The position numbers were made by a program, and so were the translations under genes. Below, one piece after another: positions 7,673 through 16,923 of a DNA stretch of 64,000 nt. Position 1 is the stretch's first letter, and every line of letters begins with the position of its first letter. This stretch comes from Acidobacteriota bacterium (lineage in GTDB: Bacteria > Acidobacteriota > Blastocatellia > Pyrinomonadales > Pyrinomonadaceae), in contig JAEZIT010000040.1 of assembly GCA_023436495.1 (NCBI GenBank), positions 46,462-110,461 on the forward strand, written 5' to 3'. The notes under the pieces were generated by a model that was given only the letters and a program-made list of their open reading frames with translations, made no database searches and was not told where the DNA came from.

Positions 7673-7808
7673 CGGACGCATATAAACGGCGCCTGTTGCT
7701 CCGAATCTTTCTTTAGCGAGATGATTCGCGGCACGGCGTCGTTTCCTCTTTTCCCGCCGCTGTGCGCGTTTCACAACTTTTCCAGCCTCTGATATCTTTG
7801 CATTACCT

Positions 7809-9209
7809 ATGAGATATCAGTCCCGGTTCTTCCGCTCATTTCTTCTGGTAATTTTTGTATCGATCGCGGCAGCCGCAGCACATGCTGATGCTGTCGACGA
7901 CCTCGTTCGCGCGCGGATGGCCGAACGGCACGTGCCCGGCGTCGCAGTCGCGGTGATCAAAAACGGCAAGGTCGTAAAAACGAAAGGCTACGGCGTGGCT
8001 AGCGTTGAATTCAACGTTCCTGTCACACCCGAAACCGTGTTCGAGATCGGATCTGTCTCAAAACAGTTGACGGCTGCCGGGATAATGCTGCTCGTACAGG
8101 ATGGTCGAATTGAGCTCGACGAAAAGATCTCAAAATATTTGCCTGGCACACCCGAGGGGTGGAAGGAGGTGACCGTCCGAAATTTGCTGACGCATACGTC
8201 GGGCGTCAAAAGCTATTCGAGCCTTACGGGTTTTGAACTTTCGAAACGGATGAAGCGTGATGACTTTATAAAAGAGCTTGCGCCGCATCCGCTCGATTTT
8301 CCGCCGGGCAGCAGGTACAACTACAGCAATAGCGGCTACAATCTGCTCGGCTATATTATCGAATCAGTATCGGGAAAAAATTATTGGGCATTTATGCGCG
8401 AGCGGATCTTTCAGCCGCTCGGGATGACCAAGACGGCCGACCGCGATCCGCAGTACATTATCCCGAACCGCGCGGTGGGATACGAATGGGAACGTGGTCG
8501 GTTGACCGGGCGTGACGGAAACCTGACCGATCTGCAAGGGGCCGGCGCTATCGTCTCGACCGTCGGTGACCTCGCCAAGTGGGACGCAGCGCTGCGTGGC
8601 GATTCGTTTCTGACAAAGGACACCAAGGCGGAGCTCTGGAAACCGTTCACGCTCGCTGACGGAACGGTAAGCCAATACGGCCTTGGGTGGCGCATGTCCG
8701 ACATTCGCGGCCACAAGATGATCGGACACACGGGACAGACGGCCGGTTTCGGCGCTGCGATCTTTCGGTATGTAGACGACGGAGTGACGGTGATCGTGCT
8801 CTCAAATCTGGGAGAGGTTGGCCTCGGCGGCCAGATCGCTTCGGGCATCGCGAAATTGTACATTCCGTCGATGTCACTAAAGGCGATGAAAAGCGTTCCG
8901 GAGACCAACTCTAAACTGGCCGGCCAATTATCGAACGCGATTCGCCTGCGAATGAAGAACGAGACGGACAGCGACGTGATGTCCGCGGAACTTGTCCGAT
9001 CGCTTTCGACCGAACGTGCCAGGAATGCCGGCAGCCGAATCACTGCATTCGGCCCTCTGAAACAGATCGTATTCGTTGGCGAAGAAACGTCGGGCGGCAA
9101 GACCGTTTACCGCTATAAAGTTGACACCGCCGAACGCATATTTTTGTGGCGTGCCGCAGTGAATGACGAAGGAAAAGTTTCAGAGTTGACGCTGGAAGAA
9201 GAAGAATAG
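7809..9209 (+). CDS. Exported serine hydrolase, beta-lactamase/class C family
   Basis: This 466-residue protein has a signal peptide (FRSFLLVIFVSIAAAAAHAD) and a class C-type serine hydrolase domain. The nucleophile motif SxxK is SVSK, the YxN element is YSN in NYSNSGYNLLG, and HTG in GHTGQTAGFG replaces the KTG triad. A 130-residue C-terminal tail follows. Members act as D-Ala-D-Ala carboxypeptidases, esterases or peptidases; lactam resistance should not be assumed. The gene ends one base before the end of the convergent clpA. A second, different serine hydrolase lies at 43.5-45 kb. Confidence 0.85.
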   Translation: MRYQSRFFRSFLLVIFVSIAAAAAHADAVDDLVRARMAERHVPGVAVAVIKNGKVVKTKGYGVASVEFNVPVTPETVFEIGSVSKQLTAAGIMLLVQDGRIELDEKISKYLPGTPEGWKEVTVRNLLTHTSGVKSYSSLTGFELSKRMKRDDFIKELAPHPLDFPPGSRYNYSNSGYNLLGYIIESVSGKNYWAFMRERIFQPLGMTKTADRDPQYIIPNRAVGYEWERGRLTGRDGNLTDLQGAGAIVSTVGDLAKWDAALRGDSFLTKDTKAELWKPFTLADGTVSQYGLGWRMSDIRGHKMIGHTGQTAGFGAAIFRYVDDGVTVIVLSNLGEVGLGGQIASGIAKLYIPSMSLKAMKSVPETNSKLAGQLSNAIRLRMKNETDSDVMSAELVRSLSTERARNAGSRITAFGPLKQIVFVGEETSGGKTVYRYKVDTAERIFLWRAAVNDEGKVSELTLEEEE

Positions 9210-11456
9210 TTAAAAGGCGAGTGAGAGTTCGCCGTCATGTTCGCTAACGGTCACGCTGCCGCCATGGGCCAGCTTTCCAAACAATATTTCCTGGGCGAGC
9301 GGCTGGCGGATCTTCTCATGTATAAGACGTGACATCGGACGAGCACCGAAACGAGCGTCAAAACCGTTTTTCGCCAGCCATTCACGTGCCGTCTCATCCA
9401 AATGTACCAGCACGCGTTTTTCCGCAAGCTGTCCGTTCAGCTCGTTGATGAATTTATCGACGATCAATTTGATCACGTCAATGTCCAGCGGCTTGAACGG
9501 GACCCAAGCATCGAGGCGGTTTCTGAATTCCGGCGTGAATGTCCGCTCGATCGCCCCTTTGGCGCTGCCCTTTGTGTCCGCCGCATTTCTGAACCCGACA
9601 CCGCCCGATGACAACTCGCGCGCGCCGGCGTTCGTAGTCATTATAAGAATGACGTTGCGAAAATCCGCCTTCTTGCCGTTATTGTCGGTCAGCGTCGCGG
9701 AATCCATCACCTGCAGCAACAGGTTGAACAGGTTCGGATGAGCCTTTTCTATTTCGTCCAGAACGAGAACGGCGTGCGGCGTTCGCATGATCGCATCCGT
9801 CAGCAGCCCGCCCTGATCAAAACCGACGTATCCCGGCGGTGCGCCGATCAGCCGGGAAACAGTGTGCGGTTCGGCATATTCACTCATATCGAATCGAATA
9901 AATTCGACGCCGAGGATTTCCGCAAGCTGTTTGGAGACTTCCGTTTTGCCGACACCGGTCGGGCCGGAGAAAAGAAAAGACCCGACGGGCTTCGTCTCAT
10001 GACCTAAACCGGCTCGCGAGATCTGTATCGCATCTACGATACGATCGATCGCTTCGCTTTGTCCGAATATCACCTTCTTGATATCGTCCCGAAGTGTCTT
10101 CAGCCTTTCCTTTTCATTGGCGACGACCGTTTTTGGCGGTATCTTCGCCATGCGCGCGACGGTGTTCTCGACCATTTGTACCGAGACCTTTTTCGGCCGT
10201 TTGTTTTCCGGCAGCAGTTTGACGCTCGCGCCGACCTCGTCGATGACGTCGATCGCGCTGTCCGGCAGATGCCGGTCGTTGATATATTTTCCTGCCAGTT
10301 CAGCGGCCGTCCGCAGCGATTCGCCGCTGTAAGTCACGCCGTGGTGCTGCTCGTAGAATCTCTTCAGGCCCTTTAGTATCTTGAATGTCTCGTCGATCGT
10401 CGGCTCCCCGATCTCGATCTTTTGAAATCTTCGCGCAAGCGCGCGGTCGCGTTCGAACGCCGCCTTGTACTCGCTGTATGTCGTTGACCCGATACAGCGA
10501 AGCTCCCCAGCCGCCAGCGCCGGCTTCAAAATATTCGACGCATCCATCGACCCACCCTGCACCGAACCCGCGCTGACGATCGTGTGTATCTCGTCGATAA
10601 ACAGTATTGCGTTCGGCTGTTTTTTCAGTTCGTTGATGATCGCTTTGAACCGCTGTTCGAAATCGCCGCGGTAGCGCGTTCCCGCGAGAACGGCACCCAT
10701 GTCGAGGGCGAAAACCTTTGCACCCTTCAGTACCTCGGGCACTTCGCCTTCACTGATCTTAAGCGCAAGTCCTTCGGCCAGCGCCGTTTTACCGACGCCC
10801 GGTTCACCGACGTACAGGGGATTATTCTTCTTTCGCCGGCAGAGCACCTGTATTGTACGTTCGATCTCCGCCGCGCGTCCTACGATCGGGTCTATCTCGC
10901 CCTTCGATGCGCGTTCGACGAGCTCGACCGTAAAACTTTCCAGCGGGTCTCGTTTCTGCTGCGGACCGCCGCCTGGAAACTCGTCATCGTCATCGAACGG
11001 TTCCGGAAACGGATCGCCGGTGTCGATCTTAGATATTCCGTGTGCGATATAGTTCAGAATATCCAGCCGCGTAACGCCTTGCTGCAGCAAAAGGTAAACC
11101 GCATAGCTCTGTTCTGACTGATAGATCGCCGCGAGGATGTTGCCACCGTCGACCGTCGGCTGGCCGCTTCCTTCCGCCTGAAGTACCGCATACTGGATCG
11201 TGGATTGAAACGTTGCGGTGAGTTCCGGCATCTGCTTTGAATTCTCGGGCATCTTCTCCAATACATCCCGAAAATACTCCTCGAGCGAATTGGCTATCTC
11301 TTCGAGTTGAGCGCCGCAGTTGAACAGAATATCGCGCGCCGCTCTGTCTTCGAGCAGTGCAAAGAGCAAATGTTCCAACGTTACGTACTCGTGCTTGTAC
11401 TTGACCGCCTCATCGACGGCAAAGCTCAAAGTCTCTTCCAATTCCCTCGTTAGCAT
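9210..11456 (-). CDS. clpA: ATP-dependent Clp protease ATP-binding subunit ClpA
   Basis: This 748-residue AAA+ unfoldase feeds substrates to ClpP. It has the N-domain (TRELEETLSFAVDEAV), a first AAA module with GEPGVGKT and ILFIDEIH, a second with GPTGVGKT and VLVLDEIEKAH, and the arginine-finger block FTPEFRNRLD. No long ClpB-type middle domain is present, and the order of blocks is that of ClpA. GVGF ahead of the second arginine finger is in the position of the ClpP-binding IGL/F loop. The usual upstream partner clpS is not found. An extended -10 TGGTAAAAT sits 9 bases before the ATG. Confidence 0.94.
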   Translation of the reverse strand: MLTRELEETLSFAVDEAVKYKHEYVTLEHLLFALLEDRAARDILFNCGAQLEEIANSLEEYFRDVLEKMPENSKQMPELTATFQSTIQYAVLQAEGSGQPTVDGGNILAAIYQSEQSYAVYLLLQQGVTRLDILNYIAHGISKIDTGDPFPEPFDDDDEFPGGGPQQKRDPLESFTVELVERASKGEIDPIVGRAAEIERTIQVLCRRKKNNPLYVGEPGVGKTALAEGLALKISEGEVPEVLKGAKVFALDMGAVLAGTRYRGDFEQRFKAIINELKKQPNAILFIDEIHTIVSAGSVQGGSMDASNILKPALAAGELRCIGSTTYSEYKAAFERDRALARRFQKIEIGEPTIDETFKILKGLKRFYEQHHGVTYSGESLRTAAELAGKYINDRHLPDSAIDVIDEVGASVKLLPENKRPKKVSVQMVENTVARMAKIPPKTVVANEKERLKTLRDDIKKVIFGQSEAIDRIVDAIQISRAGLGHETKPVGSFLFSGPTGVGKTEVSKQLAEILGVEFIRFDMSEYAEPHTVSRLIGAPPGYVGFDQGGLLTDAIMRTPHAVLVLDEIEKAHPNLFNLLLQVMDSATLTDNNGKKADFRNVILIMTTNAGARELSSGGVGFRNAADTKGSAKGAIERTFTPEFRNRLDAWVPFKPLDIDVIKLIVDKFINELNGQLAEKRVLVHLDETAREWLAKNGFDARFGARPMSRLIHEKIRQPLAQEILFGKLAHGGSVTVSEHDGELSLAF

Positions 11457-11465
11457 TATGTTTCT

Positions 11466-11474
11466 ATTTTACCA
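11466..11474 (-). promoter_or_regulatory. Extended -10 close to the clpA start
   Basis: On the minus strand TGGTAAAAT ends 9 bases before the ATG at 11456, with no Shine-Dalgarno sequence between. It matches the element in front of the YggX-like gene. Confidence 0.5.
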
Positions 11475-11615
11475 GTTTTATAGATATACGAAACAGTTTG
11501 CAGCAATGTTGACATAAAATGCTACCCGATCGGGCATTTCCGGGAACATTTGAGCTGCGCACAAAATGCGGGCGGCACGTCTAATAACGCGCCGCCCACT
11601 TGGTATCATGGACGG

Positions 11616-13022
11616 TCATAGTGCCCGAAGAAACGCTACTAGATCGGTCTTTTCCTGTTTGGTCAGGTCCAGCCCCTGTACCAGATTAAAGAATTCCACG
11701 ACGTCTTCAAGTGTCAACAGGCGTCCGTCGTGTAGATAAGGCGGCGATTCCTTGATTCCGCGCAAGGGAAACGTCTTTATCGGCCCTTGGGCGGTGATCA
11801 TCATTCCGCCTTCCATCCGGGGGCGATAGAATCGTTCCACCTTTAGGTCGTGCATCAGCCCGTCCGTGTAGAACGGCGGCGTATGACATACTGCGCAGTT
11901 TGCTTTTCCAAAGAAAAGGTCCTCGCCGCGGGCTTCACTTGCCGTTGCCTTTGTTCGGTCCAGTCGGCCGTAGATATTAAGTTTCGGCGCCGGGGGAAAA
12001 TCAAGGATCTCCTGAAACTCCGCCATCGAATGTACCTGCGAACCGGCCTCCAGAATGTTTACGCCCTTCTTTGTCGCAAGCACCGGATCGCCGTCAAAGT
12101 ACGCGGCACGCTGTTCAAATTCCGTAAAATGCTCGACCGTACGCAGAGCGCGCTGCGAGCCGAAAAGCCGCTGGATGTTCACGCCGCGAAGCGAAGGCGT
12201 GTCGATGCGGCGGCGGTTCGCCTGCGGGCGTATATCTCCGACAAGATGTGTTGCCGCCGATGTGTGACCGTTCGCATGACAGTCGAAACATGTCACGCCG
12301 ATCATACCATCGGCTCGCTCGGTCTTTCGGTCGGCCGTGGCGTTGAATTGCTGCTGCGGAAACTGAGTGACCAGCAGCCGCAGGCCCTCCAGCTGTTTCG
12401 GGTTCAAAATTCCGTTGAACAGCGAATAGAAATTTTCAAATGTTACAAGCTGTCCTTGGGAAACATCACCGAGGTCGGGGCGCGTCGTCAAAAATATCGC
12501 CGGCGGAAATTCCGGCAAGAAATGGTCCGGCAGGTCAAAGTCCATGTCGAACCGCTCCAGCCGCGGCAACGCCTTTATCTCGATCTGCGGGAAAACCATT
12601 CCACCGACGGGATGATTAGGATGCGGTAGGGGAAGATACGGAAAAAGATCTTTCGAACGTATTTCGTCCGGCGACATTTTGCCCAATTGTTCCCACGTAA
12701 CGCCTTTCAGCCTCGCGGTGGGGCCCACCGGTATAGGCTTTCCGCGTGTCATCTTAACGTTTTCGTCAACGCGGCGGCTTAGGTCGTACCGCTGTTCCAA
12801 CAGCCGCCGATGTGCGGCCATGACGGAAGACTTTGCCGCCTTGTCGCGTGCGCGAACGACCTCAAATGGTTCCTCGATCACCGGCGAGAAAGAGGATTCG
12901 CGCTGCTGGGCCGGCGGCGTTTTTGTCTGAGCTAAACTTCGCGGGCCGTAGAACACGAACGCCGCGAATCCGAGTAGGGCGAGCACTGTTATCGTGGATT
13001 TCACGATGGATCTCTGCTGCAT
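11616..13022 (-). CDS. Exported di-haem cytochrome c peroxidase-family protein
   Basis: The product has 468 residues with a signal or anchor segment near the N-terminus (TITVLALLGFAAFVFY). Two c-type haem attachment sites are visible, CFDCH in the middle and CAVCH in the C-terminal third, in the arrangement of the di-haem peroxidase/MauG superfamily. TFPLRGIKESPPYLHDG near the end is typical and provides the distal loop. Such enzymes reduce hydrogen peroxide in the periplasm with electrons from cytochromes. ATG 13022 is chosen because AAGGAGG lies five bases upstream; an earlier in-frame start at 13070 lacks this. A PerR-type operator overlaps its promoter, which supports a peroxide role. Confidence 0.87.
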   Translation of the reverse strand: MQQRSIVKSTITVLALLGFAAFVFYGPRSLAQTKTPPAQQRESSFSPVIEEPFEVVRARDKAAKSSVMAAHRRLLEQRYDLSRRVDENVKMTRGKPIPVGPTARLKGVTWEQLGKMSPDEIRSKDLFPYLPLPHPNHPVGGMVFPQIEIKALPRLERFDMDFDLPDHFLPEFPPAIFLTTRPDLGDVSQGQLVTFENFYSLFNGILNPKQLEGLRLLVTQFPQQQFNATADRKTERADGMIGVTCFDCHANGHTSAATHLVGDIRPQANRRRIDTPSLRGVNIQRLFGSQRALRTVEHFTEFEQRAAYFDGDPVLATKKGVNILEAGSQVHSMAEFQEILDFPPAPKLNIYGRLDRTKATASEARGEDLFFGKANCAVCHTPPFYTDGLMHDLKVERFYRPRMEGGMMITAQGPIKTFPLRGIKESPPYLHDGRLLTLEDVVEFFNLVQGLDLTKQEKTDLVAFLRAL

Positions 13023-13115
13023 ATAGTCCTCCTTAACGGTTTCGAAAGGGCTTCGAACCGGGGTTATCAAATAACTACAGCTAAATAGTGAAGTGAGTTT
13101 ATTGTGCGATGCGAA

Positions 13116-13146
13116 TTAGAATAATTCTAAATGGGATGCATGTCAA
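13116..13146 (-). promoter_or_regulatory. PerR-type operator overlapping the di-haem peroxidase promoter
   Basis: TTAGAATAATTCTAA at 13116-13130 is a perfect 7-1-7 inverted repeat with the geometry of Bacillus PerR boxes. On the minus strand a -35 TTGACA (13141-13146) and -10 TATTCT (13118-13123) are 17 bases apart, and the -10 lies inside the repeat, so a bound repressor would block RNA polymerase. The identical 15-mer and promoter arrangement precede the perR-like gene at 51.3 kb. Confidence 0.85.
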
Positions 13147-13173
13147 TTGATTTTCGAACGATCCGTGCGCGCT

Positions 13174-13218
13174 AGTATTGGCTTACGCCTGCCATTTGAT
13201 AGGCTGTTAGCCAATACT
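13174..13218. repeat. Long hairpin downstream of the pirin gene
   Basis: A 10-bp perfect inverted repeat (AGTATTGGCT with AGCCAATACT) encloses 25 bases that contain a further GCCT/AGGC pair. No T-run is present on either side. It lies between the end of the minus-strand pirin and the peroxidase promoter and could stop transcripts or stabilise the pirin mRNA end. Confidence 0.55.
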
Positions 13219-13233
13219 CCAACTTCCCAGAAT

Positions 13234-13932
13234 CTAATTGAGGTCAAACAATAGAAACTCCGAGTTGTTTACGCCTGCCTTTATTGTCAGCTCCGTTTCA
13301 TCACTGACCGCGGCGCCGTCGCCAGGGTTTAGCAATTCGCCGTTTATGTCCACCGAGCCGCTGATCAACTGGATCCACGCATGACGCCCTTGGGCAATTT
13401 CATGCCGCACTTCGTCGCCATCCGACAGGAGTGCTGCATACAGGTTCACGTCCTGATTGATAGTTACCGAACCATCACCGCCGCCGCGCGAAGCCACTAA
13501 CCGAAGTTTGCCCTGCTTTTCCTCGGGCGGAAAATACTTCTGCTCATAACCCGGCTTTAGGTTCTGTTTTTCCGGCAGTATCCATATCTGCAGCATATGC
13601 GTTTCGTCCGTAGGCGAACTGTATTCGCTGTGCATTACGCCCGTGCCGGCGGTCATCCGCTGCACCTCGTGCGGGCGTATCGTTTCGCCGTTTCCCATCG
13701 AATCGCGATGCAATAATTCGCCTTTGATCACATATGTGATGATCTCCATATCCCGGTGCCCGTGCGTCGGGAACCCTTGGGCCGGTGCGATATAGTCCTC
13801 GTTTACCACCCGCAGATCGCGAAAACCCATAAACCGCGGGTCGTAATAATCCGCAAACGAAAAGCTGTGATAAGTATCCAGCCAGCCGTGGTTGGCATGG
13901 CCGCGTTCGTTTGCCCTTCTGATCGTTATCAT
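13234..13932 (-). CDS. Pirin family protein (short, YhaK-like)
   Basis: This 232-residue bicupin has the pirin N-terminal signature: HGWLDTYHSFSFADYYDP, then FPTHGHRDMEIITYVIKGELLHRDSMG, whose histidines and glutamate bind the metal. Pirins are Fe-binding redox-sensitive proteins; some have quercetin dioxygenase activity. The ATG at 13932 is preferred because AAGGAGGT stands eight bases upstream. An adjacent, distinct pirin lies upstream on the same strand with about 100 bases between them, so they may be co-transcribed. They are only about 50 per cent alike by eye in the cupin block, so this is not a recent tandem duplication. Confidence 0.88.
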   Translation of the reverse strand: MITIRRANERGHANHGWLDTYHSFSFADYYDPRFMGFRDLRVVNEDYIAPAQGFPTHGHRDMEIITYVIKGELLHRDSMGNGETIRPHEVQRMTAGTGVMHSEYSSPTDETHMLQIWILPEKQNLKPGYEQKYFPPEEKQGKLRLVASRGGGDGSVTINQDVNLYAALLSDGDEVRHEIAQGRHAWIQLISGSVDINGELLNPGDGAAVSDETELTIKAGVNNSEFLLFDLN

Positions 13933-14028
13933 CGAAAAATACCTCCTTGTTATCCTTCGCGGCCCTTGCGGGCGCTGCGCATAATATTTTTCCACGCAAT
14001 GCTCGCCAGATTCGCAAAGTGCTGCAAC

Positions 14029-14922
14029 TCAATCCAGATACCCGAATTTCCCCTGGCGGTAGTCGTCGATCGCTTCGGCAATTTCCGCCTGAGTGTTCAT
14101 CACGAACGGGCCGTACTGTGCGATGGGCTCATTTATCGGTTCACCGCTCATCAGCAGGAAGATGCCGTCTTCAAGCGCCGCTACCCGAAGCGTTTCGCCA
14201 TCCCGTTCGAACAGGGCAAGACTGTTGACCGGCAGTTTCGTTTCGCCGTTCAACAGAGCCGAGCCTTCCGCCGCCAGCAAAGCCGTCGTCCAGCCGTCAG
14301 GGTAAGACAGTTCGACCGTTTCGCCTTGCTTCATCTTCAAGTTGTAGAGATGAACAGGCGTGAACGTGGTCGCTGGGCCTTTTACTCCATCGACCTCGCC
14401 CGCGATGATCTCAATATCGCCGCCGAGCGGCAGTTTGACGCGGCCCATTTCGGCGTTTGTGATCGCCTGATATTTTGGCGGCGTCATCTTGTCCTTCGCG
14501 GGCAAGTTGACCCAAAGCTGTACCATCTGGAACGGGCCGCCTTGTCGGTTCGATTCCTGCTCATGAAACTCCTTGTGCAGCAGACCGCTGCCCGCGGTCA
14601 TCCACTGGACGTCGCCCTCGCCTATTATCCCATCTCCGCCGCGGCTGTCATGGTGTTCCACCTTGCCCTTGTAGGCGATCGTTACAGTCTCGAACCCGCG
14701 ATGTGGATGCGGCCCGACGCCGAAAGGCTCCTCGCGCGGCGGAAACTCTGTCAACGACCCATAATCCAGCAAAAAGAACGGACTCATCCGCTCACCCGTC
14801 AACGGCCCGTGCGGGAAAAACCCATGCACATTAAACCCATCCCCAACCCAATGCCTCGGCGGCGGTGGAACGATCCTCTCGACCCTTTTGATCTGCCTTA
14901 CTTGTTTTGTCTCTGCAGCCAT
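14029..14922 (-). CDS. Pirin family protein (long form)
   Basis: This 297-residue protein is a canonical two-domain pirin. The first cupin holds PHPHRGFETVTIAYKGKVEHHDS with the metal-binding histidines and glutamate, followed by QWMTAGSGLLHKEFHE. The C-terminal cupin lacks the metal residues, as in the family. It has the GPFVMNTQAEIAEAIDDYRQGKFG tail conserved in long pirins. AAGGAG lies seven bases before the ATG. It is the upstream member of a two-pirin cluster; its biological target is unknown. Confidence 0.9.
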   Translation of the reverse strand: MAAETKQVRQIKRVERIVPPPPRHWVGDGFNVHGFFPHGPLTGERMSPFFLLDYGSLTEFPPREEPFGVGPHPHRGFETVTIAYKGKVEHHDSRGGDGIIGEGDVQWMTAGSGLLHKEFHEQESNRQGGPFQMVQLWVNLPAKDKMTPPKYQAITNAEMGRVKLPLGGDIEIIAGEVDGVKGPATTFTPVHLYNLKMKQGETVELSYPDGWTTALLAAEGSALLNGETKLPVNSLALFERDGETLRVAALEDGIFLLMSGEPINEPIAQYGPFVMNTQAEIAEAIDDYRQGKFGYLD

Positions 14923-15155
14923 CTCTGATCTCCTTATCTTCCTTCGCGATCTTGCGACCTCGTTGAAGAAGACGTGCTCCCACGAGGTGGCCGCAAAGCC
15001 GCGAAGCCAATATAAGTAGTCTATCGATTTAGCTTGGGAATGTAATCACCAAAGGCGGTGGGGATTTTCTAATACTTTTGGGTGAGGCGTCTGTGGCTTT
15101 CGTCAGCCTTCGTTGCGTGCTTTGCGAATTTGGACAATGACATTCTGGATATGAT

Positions 15156-15791
15156 CTACACTTTGTTAACCACCATCAACCCATCTCTTATCGGCAACAG
15201 CACGTTCGAAACGCGCTCATCAGCAAGCACCTTTTGATTAAAGTCGTGCAGCGCCTGCGTACTTTCGTCCTTTTCATCGAGCAACACCTTGCCACTCCAG
15301 AGGACGTTGTCGGCGATAATGAACCCGCCGGGACGGACGCGATCGATGACCAGATCGAAATAATTGGAATAGTTAGGCTTATCGGCATCGATGAAGACAA
15401 GGTCGAATGTCTCCGATAGCTGCGGGATGACATCGGCGGCATTGCCTAAGATGAACTCGATACTGTCTTTATAAACGCTTCGTTCGACGAAAGATCGTGC
15501 GACCTTGTTCGTCGCTTCGTTAATGTCCAGCGTGATGACCTTTCCGCTTTCCGCTAGCCCTTCAGCAAAACAAAGCGCGGAATAGCCGAGATAAGTGCCG
15601 ATCTCCAGGACGGCCTTCGGCCGGATCATCTTCGAGAACATCGACAGTACGCGGCCTTGGAAAAAGCCCGACAGCATCGACGAATCTGAAAAATGCTCGT
15701 AGCAATGCTCGCGAAGTTCCCGCAGCACATCGCTCTCGTCCGAGGTGAAATTTTCGGCATAATCCGTGAGTGCGTTTTTTATCTCGTCCAT
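15156..15791 (-). CDS. Class I SAM-dependent O-methyltransferase
   Basis: The 211-residue enzyme belongs to the catechol/caffeoyl-CoA O-methyltransferase family (methyltransferase family 3). VLEIGTYLGYSALCFAEGL is the SAM-binding motif I, VITLDINEA is motif II, and FDLVFIDADKPNY supplies the metal-binding aspartates; GGFIIADNVLWSGKV follows as usual. These enzymes methylate catechol-like hydroxyls with a divalent metal. The true substrate is unknown. A TAAGAT element lies five bases before the ATG, again without a Shine-Dalgarno sequence. The gene lies 40 bases from the start-distal end of the response regulator on the same strand. Confidence 0.88.
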   Translation of the reverse strand: MDEIKNALTDYAENFTSDESDVLRELREHCYEHFSDSSMLSGFFQGRVLSMFSKMIRPKAVLEIGTYLGYSALCFAEGLAESGKVITLDINEATNKVARSFVERSVYKDSIEFILGNAADVIPQLSETFDLVFIDADKPNYSNYFDLVIDRVRPGGFIIADNVLWSGKVLLDEKDESTQALHDFNQKVLADERVSNVLLPIRDGLMVVNKV

Positions 15792-15831
15792 AATGAATCT
15801 TATCGACCCCGCTCATTGCGGAAGGCCCTGA

Positions 15832-16452
15832 TCATAGATCGACCCTGACCAGCCCGCGTTTTATTGCCGTTGTCGCCGCCGACGTCCGGTCCGAAACACC
15901 GATCTTGTCGAAAATATTCTTGACGTGCGTTTTGACAGTGTTCTCCGAAACGTCCATAGCGAACCCGATCTCCTTATTCGACATTCCACCGACGATCATA
16001 CGCAGCACGTTCGTTTCCGTCGGCGTTAGTTCTTCTTGCCCGATGCTTTCTGACAATATTTGTGCGATGTCGGCAGGCACGAATTTCTTCCCGGAAACCA
16101 CCGTCCGGATCGCTTTTATCAGTTCACCGGGCGCGACATCCTTGCACACATAACCGAGGGCGCCCTTTTTCAGAGCACTTGATATCTCGGCATCACCTGC
16201 GTGTTCGGCAAGTACGATGATCTTTGCTTTTGGGTCAGTGATGAAGTAATTATCCAGGTCGTCGATCGAACACGAATCCGGCAGCCGCAGGCCCAAGATC
16301 GTAACATCCGGCCTGAGTTCCTGAAACATCCGAAATCCATCCGCGGCATTGTCGGCTTCGCCGACGATCTCGATGTCCGCCTCGTTTTGCAACACGTGCT
16401 GAATACCAATTCGCGTAAGCGGCTGGTTTTCGATGAGCAGCAATTGTGTCAT
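15832..16452 (-). CDS. NarL/LuxR-type regulator with a degenerate receiver domain
   Basis: This 206-residue protein has a receiver domain (about 1-120) and a LuxR-type helix-turn-helix (LTPTETNVLRMIVGGMSNKEIG, then VSENTVKTHVKNIFDKI). The receiver has lost its chemistry. The usual LLVDDHP is LLIENQP (E8, N9), the phosphoacceptor aspartate is glycine (G54 in TILGLRLP), and the conserved Thr/Ser after the fourth strand is alanine (IIVLAEHA). The lysine in GYVCKD remains. It therefore probably regulates transcription without phosphorylation, by ligand, dimerisation or abundance. No histidine kinase is nearby. ATG 16452 gives the standard receiver start. Confidence 0.87.
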   Translation of the reverse strand: MTQLLLIENQPLTRIGIQHVLQNEADIEIVGEADNAADGFRMFQELRPDVTILGLRLPDSCSIDDLDNYFITDPKAKIIVLAEHAGDAEISSALKKGALGYVCKDVAPGELIKAIRTVVSGKKFVPADIAQILSESIGQEELTPTETNVLRMIVGGMSNKEIGFAMDVSENTVKTHVKNIFDKIGVSDRTSAATTAIKRGLVRVDL

Positions 16453-16481
16453 AGCCTGCAAGTTCGCGTAAGTTCGTTTAA

Positions 16482-16820
16482 TTATCTAAGCGGCAGAGCC
16501 TTAGCAGCAGCAAATCGCCAAATGCTTATGCAAATGATCGAAAAAGCGAATGAAATGATCAGCGAATGGTCCCACATGAAAGTTCGCCAATCTTGTGGTT
16601 GTGAGTTAATCCAATGCAAACGAGCAGGCCAGCATATGAGCGCCATAAATAAAGCTGCGAAACTAATAAACCCGACAAGCGTACCCGAGATCAAATTCTC
16701 TCCTGGCCGCCTCCGAAATATCAGATTCAAAATTTCGCCATAGATCAGCCCTACTGCCAGAACAACTCCGATGAGTAAAGTGAGAAAAACTATGATCAAT
16801 ATTCCTGGAACTGGAAACAT
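16482..16820 (-). CDS. Small membrane protein of unknown function
   Basis: This 112-residue protein is not recognised. Three hydrophobic segments are visible: residues about 5-28 (ILIIVFLTLLIGVVLAVGLI), about 44-64 (SGTLVGFISFAALFMALIC), and about 86-105 (SLIISFAFSIICISIW). It is therefore an inner-membrane protein with a short basic loop RRRPGE. AGGGGGAAG upstream of the ATG is a good ribosome site. It lies 103 bases downstream of the truncated alaS and upstream of the response regulator on the same strand, and may belong with the regulator. Confidence 0.6.
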   Translation of the reverse strand: MFPVPGILIIVFLTLLIGVVLAVGLIYGEILNLIFRRRPGENLISGTLVGFISFAALFMALICWPARLHWINSQPQDWRTFMWDHSLIISFAFSIICISIWRFAAAKALPLR

Positions 16821-16923
16821 AGTATTCTTCCCCCTGGAGATCGCCGTGATTCTTAGTGCCGAATATTGCTTCTTTTACACGAATCGTTCGGCTCCTAACA
16901 TGGCGTGATTTTACTGATCTCCG

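Noticed and set aside
6922..7734. Long minus-strand frame rich in Phe/Ala (270 codons)
   Set aside because: It is the antisense of the Lys/Ala-coding repeats of the H1-like gene. The composition is an artefact of the repeats and no start signal is present.
11850..12629. 259-codon plus-strand frame
   Set aside because: It lies antisense to the cytochrome peroxidase gene, whose two haem motifs are clear.
13756..14928. 390-codon plus-strand frame across both pirin genes
   Set aside because: The minus-strand pirins have full domain signatures and ribosome sites; the plus-strand translation has no recognisable pattern.
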